Shown here piece by piece: positions 4,628-7,334 of a stretch of 7,334 nucleotides of DNA (the first letter of the stretch is position 1; each line of letters begins with the position of its first letter). Source of the DNA: Chloroflexota bacterium (GTDB lineage: Bacteria; Chloroflexota; Anaerolineae; Anaerolineales; UBA4823); assembly GCA_012798185.1 (NCBI GenBank), contig JAAZNS010000492.1, forward strand, positions 1-7,334, written 5' to 3'. The notes beneath the pieces were generated by a model, which saw nothing but the letters and a program-made list of their open reading frames with translations, ran no database searches and was not told the origin of the DNA. Position numbers and translations under genes: made by a program.

Positions 4628-7061
4628 AGAACATAATATCAATACGCTTAATCGCTTTTTATTAACCAGTCTGGTGGTCATTGTTATATTCATTCTGACA
4701 TTACTGGTGGTTATTGCCGCCTACCCGACAGTATTCGCACCACCTCCTACCTTCACTCCTACCATAACCCGCACCTATACTGCAACAGCCACTTTCACCG
4801 AAACCCCTACCATCACCCCGAAACCTACGATAACATATACCCCCCGCCCTACCTTAACACCTTCCATCACCCCTACTCCCACGAAAACTTATACACCCAC
4901 ACCAACTCCAACGCCTACTGGTCCGCCAACATTAACCCCGGCAGTCCCTTGGAGAAGCACTACCAATTATCTTTTGCGGGATTGGACTGCTGAAGATGCC
5001 GATCAATTGATTCAATTGATCAATGATTACCCCAACACCTTGCCTGAATCAGAACGTGGCAGCGATTATCGAAACTATAATCAGGCATTTTCGTTTGCTG
5101 TTTTTGCTCAAAAAGAAGCGCTATTGCGATATCCCGACGCCGACCAGGCATCAGCCTGGAAGTGGGGCTTGGCATACAATTTAGCCAGAATGGGAGATAA
5201 AGAATCAGGCGTTCGATTTGCACAGGTGGTTGTAGAAGGACTTAACAGGGGAGATACAGATTTGGATGGATTAGCTAAATGGTTCCATAACAATGAACCT
5301 CGGATGCAATTGCGGCTTACTCAATTACCTAAACTGCCCGGTTATTTAAGTGCTTACCTGGCAGAGATTGAAGGGAATGGCAGCGCATTTATACTATTAC
5401 TCAAGACCAGCAGTGCTTTCCAGGCATACTCACTAATCAGCGCATTCGATTACAATCAATCCCTCACGCCTGCCTCAACACCAACAGCCCAATCTTCCCT
5501 GACGCCAATTCCGGAATATACAGCGTTCTCAAGCGAACTGACCGGTGATGAATTCCCCGAGGTTATTATCTACCAGACAAATCCTCAACAATTTAAAAAC
5601 CTCTCTCTGCCGCGCATTTTCACCTTATCAGAAATGCCGCCAAAAGAATTGTTCTTTAATCTTGCCGATTTACCTTTCGAAATAGGGATGGAATATCAAA
5701 ATCATTGGCTGTCAGCAGCCGATTCCGTCGGGAAAAATTATCTTGCGTTTCAAACCAGTGTCTTTCCTTTGTGCAAAGTAAACATCAATATTCAATATCG
5801 CTGGAATGGTGCTACATTTACCCGAACAGACAGCAAGTACAAGGTTACATCATCAGTTGAAAGTCTGCCTTTCTGCCATTATATTGTCGACCACGCGGCG
5901 AATATTTGGGGACCTGCGGCGGCAATTCAAATTATGGAAATTCTGCTGCCTTCCTGGCCTCCGCCAACCATGGATGACGGTAAAGCCTCTCCGTTGGATG
6001 CCTTAGACGAATGGCATTTTCGATTGGGGATATACCATGCCCTAATAGGCGACAGCGATGTTGCCCATCAATATCTAGTGAAAGCAGCAACTGCACCTTC
6101 GCTTGCTGCCAGCCGCTGGATTACGCCAGCAAAAGATTTCTTAACCGTTTATCAGCAAGACCAGGATATTTATCGAGCCTGTATAAAAATCGAAAACTGT
6201 AATGCCTCGCTAGCATTACACCGTTTACTCGACCGCTTATCGATAAACGATTACCAATCCATCATTGAATACTTATGGAAATCTGGAGTAACTTTACGCG
6301 CTAATGGTTATTTCGACTTCGACGGAGATGGTCAAAAAGATATTTGGTTTACGGTAAGGCACCGTCCTACCGATAAACTTGAATTCTGGATACTCATGTC
6401 GTATCCAGGTGATTTTGCTGCGTTAAATCTAGGTACCATGGATATTAACGTCCCCAGCCTGACTTATTACGATGAGAAAAACTATCCAAATGTTGTCATA
6501 CTTTATGGCACATTGGCGATACGGGTCGAACGCTCCCCGAAAACCGAACAACCTTATATCACCTACCCTGACCTGCCTTTGGAATATCCCGATCGTTTTC
6601 GTGAAGGAGTTGAAACGGCTTTGGAAGCGTTATGGGCGGGAGGCAATGTAATAACCATCAGAGAACAACTGATGGGGCTAAAAACTTACCCCGGATTATT
6701 ATGCGTTAATACCTGGAGCTGCGATACTTATTATTATTTACTTGGATTAACCTCAGAAATATTGGGAGATAAAAACACTGCCATTGAAAACTATCACCGC
6801 TTGTGGACGAATTATTTAAAGAGCCCTTACACGACTATGGCGCGATTGAAGTTGAAAGATATCGGAGTTCACGCTACCTATACTCCTACCCTATCTTCCT
6901 CGCCCACCGCTACCACATTTTCTCCTGCTGTGAGCCCTTCTGTAACAGTGGCACCAGCGACACAAGCAGGAACAGTAACACCTGCCACACCCACACCAAC
7001 CAGTACGGTAGGTGCTTACCCAGGGTATACAGAAATCCCTACCACCAATCCATATCAATAA
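4620..7061 (+). CDS. Membrane-anchored surface protein: Pro/Thr stalk, TPR-like helices and calcium-loop motifs (function unknown)
   Basis: The 813-residue product begins MSEEHN. An in-frame ATG at 4608 would add MPLI, and neither has a clear Shine-Dalgarno. I prefer 4620 for its short 8-bp overlap with the aldolase gene. Residues below count from 4608. One hydrophobic helix (17-38) with no lipobox suggests a type II anchor with the bulk outside. A Pro/Thr stalk follows (45-113). Helical TPR-like units lie at about 184-212 (WKWGLAYNLARMGDKESG), 469-498 (GIYHALIGDSDVA) and 706-750 (YYLLGLTSEILGDKNTAIENY). DFDGDGQKD (570-578) is a clear calcium-loop motif of FG-GAP/VCBS or dockerin type. ELTGDEFPE (310-318) is a degenerate copy with the same spacing. 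Six cysteines (389, 423, 525, 531, 699, 705), two pairs being C-x5-C, suggest disulfides. A second Pro/Thr/Ser tail ends it (757-817). No catalytic motif is recognised. A scaffold or binding role at the surface is inferred. Confidence 0.85.
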   Translation: MSEEHNINTLNRFLLTSLVVIVIFILTLLVVIAAYPTVFAPPPTFTPTITRTYTATATFTETPTITPKPTITYTPRPTLTPSITPTPTKTYTPTPTPTPTGPPTLTPAVPWRSTTNYLLRDWTAEDADQLIQLINDYPNTLPESERGSDYRNYNQAFSFAVFAQKEALLRYPDADQASAWKWGLAYNLARMGDKESGVRFAQVVVEGLNRGDTDLDGLAKWFHNNEPRMQLRLTQLPKLPGYLSAYLAEIEGNGSAFILLLKTSSAFQAYSLISAFDYNQSLTPASTPTAQSSLTPIPEYTAFSSELTGDEFPEVIIYQTNPQQFKNLSLPRIFTLSEMPPKELFFNLADLPFEIGMEYQNHWLSAADSVGKNYLAFQTSVFPLCKVNINIQYRWNGATFTRTDSKYKVTSSVESLPFCHYIVDHAANIWGPAAAIQIMEILLPSWPPPTMDDGKASPLDALDEWHFRLGIYHALIGDSDVAHQYLVKAATAPSLAASRWITPAKDFLTVYQQDQDIYRACIKIENCNASLALHRLLDRLSINDYQSIIEYLWKSGVTLRANGYFDFDGDGQKDIWFTVRHRPTDKLEFWILMSYPGDFAALNLGTMDINVPSLTYYDEKNYPNVVILYGTLAIRVERSPKTEQPYITYPDLPLEYPDRFREGVETALEALWAGGNVITIREQLMGLKTYPGLLCVNTWSCDTYYYLLGLTSEILGDKNTAIENYHRLWTNYLKSPYTTMARLKLKDIGVHATYTPTLSSSPTATTFSPAVSPSVTVAPATQAGTVTPATPTPTSTVGAYPGYTEIPTTNPYQ
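4740..4946 (+). repeat. Degenerate low-complexity tract encoding the Pro/Thr stalk
   Basis: About 69 codons (residues 45-113 of the surface protein) consist mostly of Pro and Thr with scattered Tyr, Ile and Lys, built from variations of TPTIT and TYTPTPT. The DNA is rich in ACC, CCT and ACA codons and nearly free of G on the plus strand. The diverse codons show an old, drifting repeat and not a fresh microsatellite. Such stalks commonly span the cell wall and may be O-glycosylated. Confidence 0.75.
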
Positions 7062-7077
7062 ACAACACAGGTCACCT

Positions 7078-7334
7078 ATGACATTTTCAACTTCAACATG
7101 GCGATTGATAATAACACCACCAGCAAAAGGCGCCTGGAATATGGCGCTCGATGAAGCAATTTTGGAATATTCGGGCAAAGGAAAAACACTACCCACATTA
7201 CGTCTATACGCATGGCAACCCCCCTGTTTATCATTGGGTTATGCTCAACCTTACCATGAAGTTGATCTCGTCCGGTTACGCCAATTAGGCTGGGAATTGG
7301 TGCGCCGCCCTACCGGAGGGCGCGCTATCCTGCA
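7078..7334 (+). CDS. Lipoyl/octanoyl transferase of the LipM/LplA (BPL_LplA_LipB) family, N-terminal 85 residues (partial)
   Basis: My translation from the ATG at 7078 gives a typical start for the cofactor-transferase fold that attaches lipoate or octanoate to lysines of E2 and GcvH proteins in the cytoplasm. Visible marks are the WRL strand (8-10), NMALDEAILEY (21-31), RLYAWQPPCLSLGYAQ (42-57) and RRPTGGRAIL (76-85), the substrate-binding loop. The RRPTGGRAIL form and the NMALDEA start resemble octanoyl transferase LipM and short lipoate ligases more than E. coli LplA. The deciding features, such as a catalytic cysteine in LipM or the C-terminal accessory domain of LplA, lie beyond the window. 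AGGT at 7069-7072, 5 nt before the ATG, is a weak ribosome-binding site. It follows the surface-protein gene by 16 bp, so it is probably in the same transcript. The open frame continues past the right edge. Confidence 0.88.
   Translation, partial: MTFSTSTWRLIITPPAKGAWNMALDEAILEYSGKGKTLPTLRLYAWQPPCLSLGYAQPYHEVDLVRLRQLGWELVRRPTGGRAIL

Noticed and set aside
4740..4946. Pro/Thr-coding tract considered as a CRISPR-like or minisatellite array.
   Set aside because: There are no constant repeats with unique spacers. The periodicity is degenerate and is explained by coding for a Pro/Thr stalk.
5806..6202. Two overlapping-frame open frames (66 and 63 codons) inside the surface-protein gene.
   Set aside because: They are alternative-frame shadows of a continuous long gene with sensible domain content, and they show no ribosome-binding signal.
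6891..7196. Antisense 101-codon open frame rich in Cys, Gly and Arg, opposite the Pro/Thr tail and the lipoyl transferase start.
   Set aside because: It is the mirror of a low-complexity coding tract and crosses two real genes. Its composition is an artefact of the opposite strand.

Overview
The window looks like a piece of a Chloroflexota genome, most likely class Anaerolineae. This is inferred, not proven. The reasons are moderate GC content, a proline/threonine-rich 'PTPT' stalk behind the N-terminal hydrophobic segment of two separate exported proteins, an anaerobe-type 2-oxoacid:ferredoxin oxidoreductase, and a GH13 enzyme of a compact architecture I associate with that group. I see no rRNA, tRNA, CRISPR array, transposase or phage gene, and the window reads as ordinary chromosomal metabolic DNA.

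Layout: a divergent intergenic region (3496-3712) splits the window. Leftward (minus strand) run an ABC-type sugar-binding lipoprotein (2155-3495) and, 8 bp further on, a cytoplasmic GH13 neopullulanase/cyclomaltodextrinase-like enzyme (743-2146). After a 228-bp gap come a two-cluster ferredoxin (269-514) and the start of a VorB-type 2-oxoacid:ferredoxin oxidoreductase alpha subunit (1-257, cut by the window edge). Rightward (plus strand) run a DHDPS/NAL-superfamily pyruvate-dependent aldolase or lyase (3713-4627), an overlapping gene for a large membrane-anchored, TPR-containing surface protein (4620-7061), and 16 bp later the start of a LipM/LplA-type lipoyl or octanoyl transferase (7078-7334, cut by the window edge).

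How they may work together: the binding protein and the GH13 enzyme form a tight two-gene unit whose second gene has its ribosome-binding site on the stop codon of the first. That fits capture of alpha-glucans or maltodextrins outside the cell and cleavage inside, but no permease or ATPase gene is present here. The ferredoxin-VorB pair begins a separate oxidoreductase operon with its own strong ribosome-binding site. The plus-strand trio is spaced like an operon, but its functions (aldolase, surface scaffold, protein lipoylation) share no obvious pathway.

Points worth attention: the aldolase gene appears to be leaderless and to lack the arginine that defines true DapA. A pair of near-identical 15-bp direct repeats with a 22-bp period lies in the binding-protein leader. 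The large surface protein combines TPR-like helices, calcium-loop (FG-GAP/VCBS-like) motifs and exactly six cysteines. I did not find clear evidence of a wholly new defence or mobile system.
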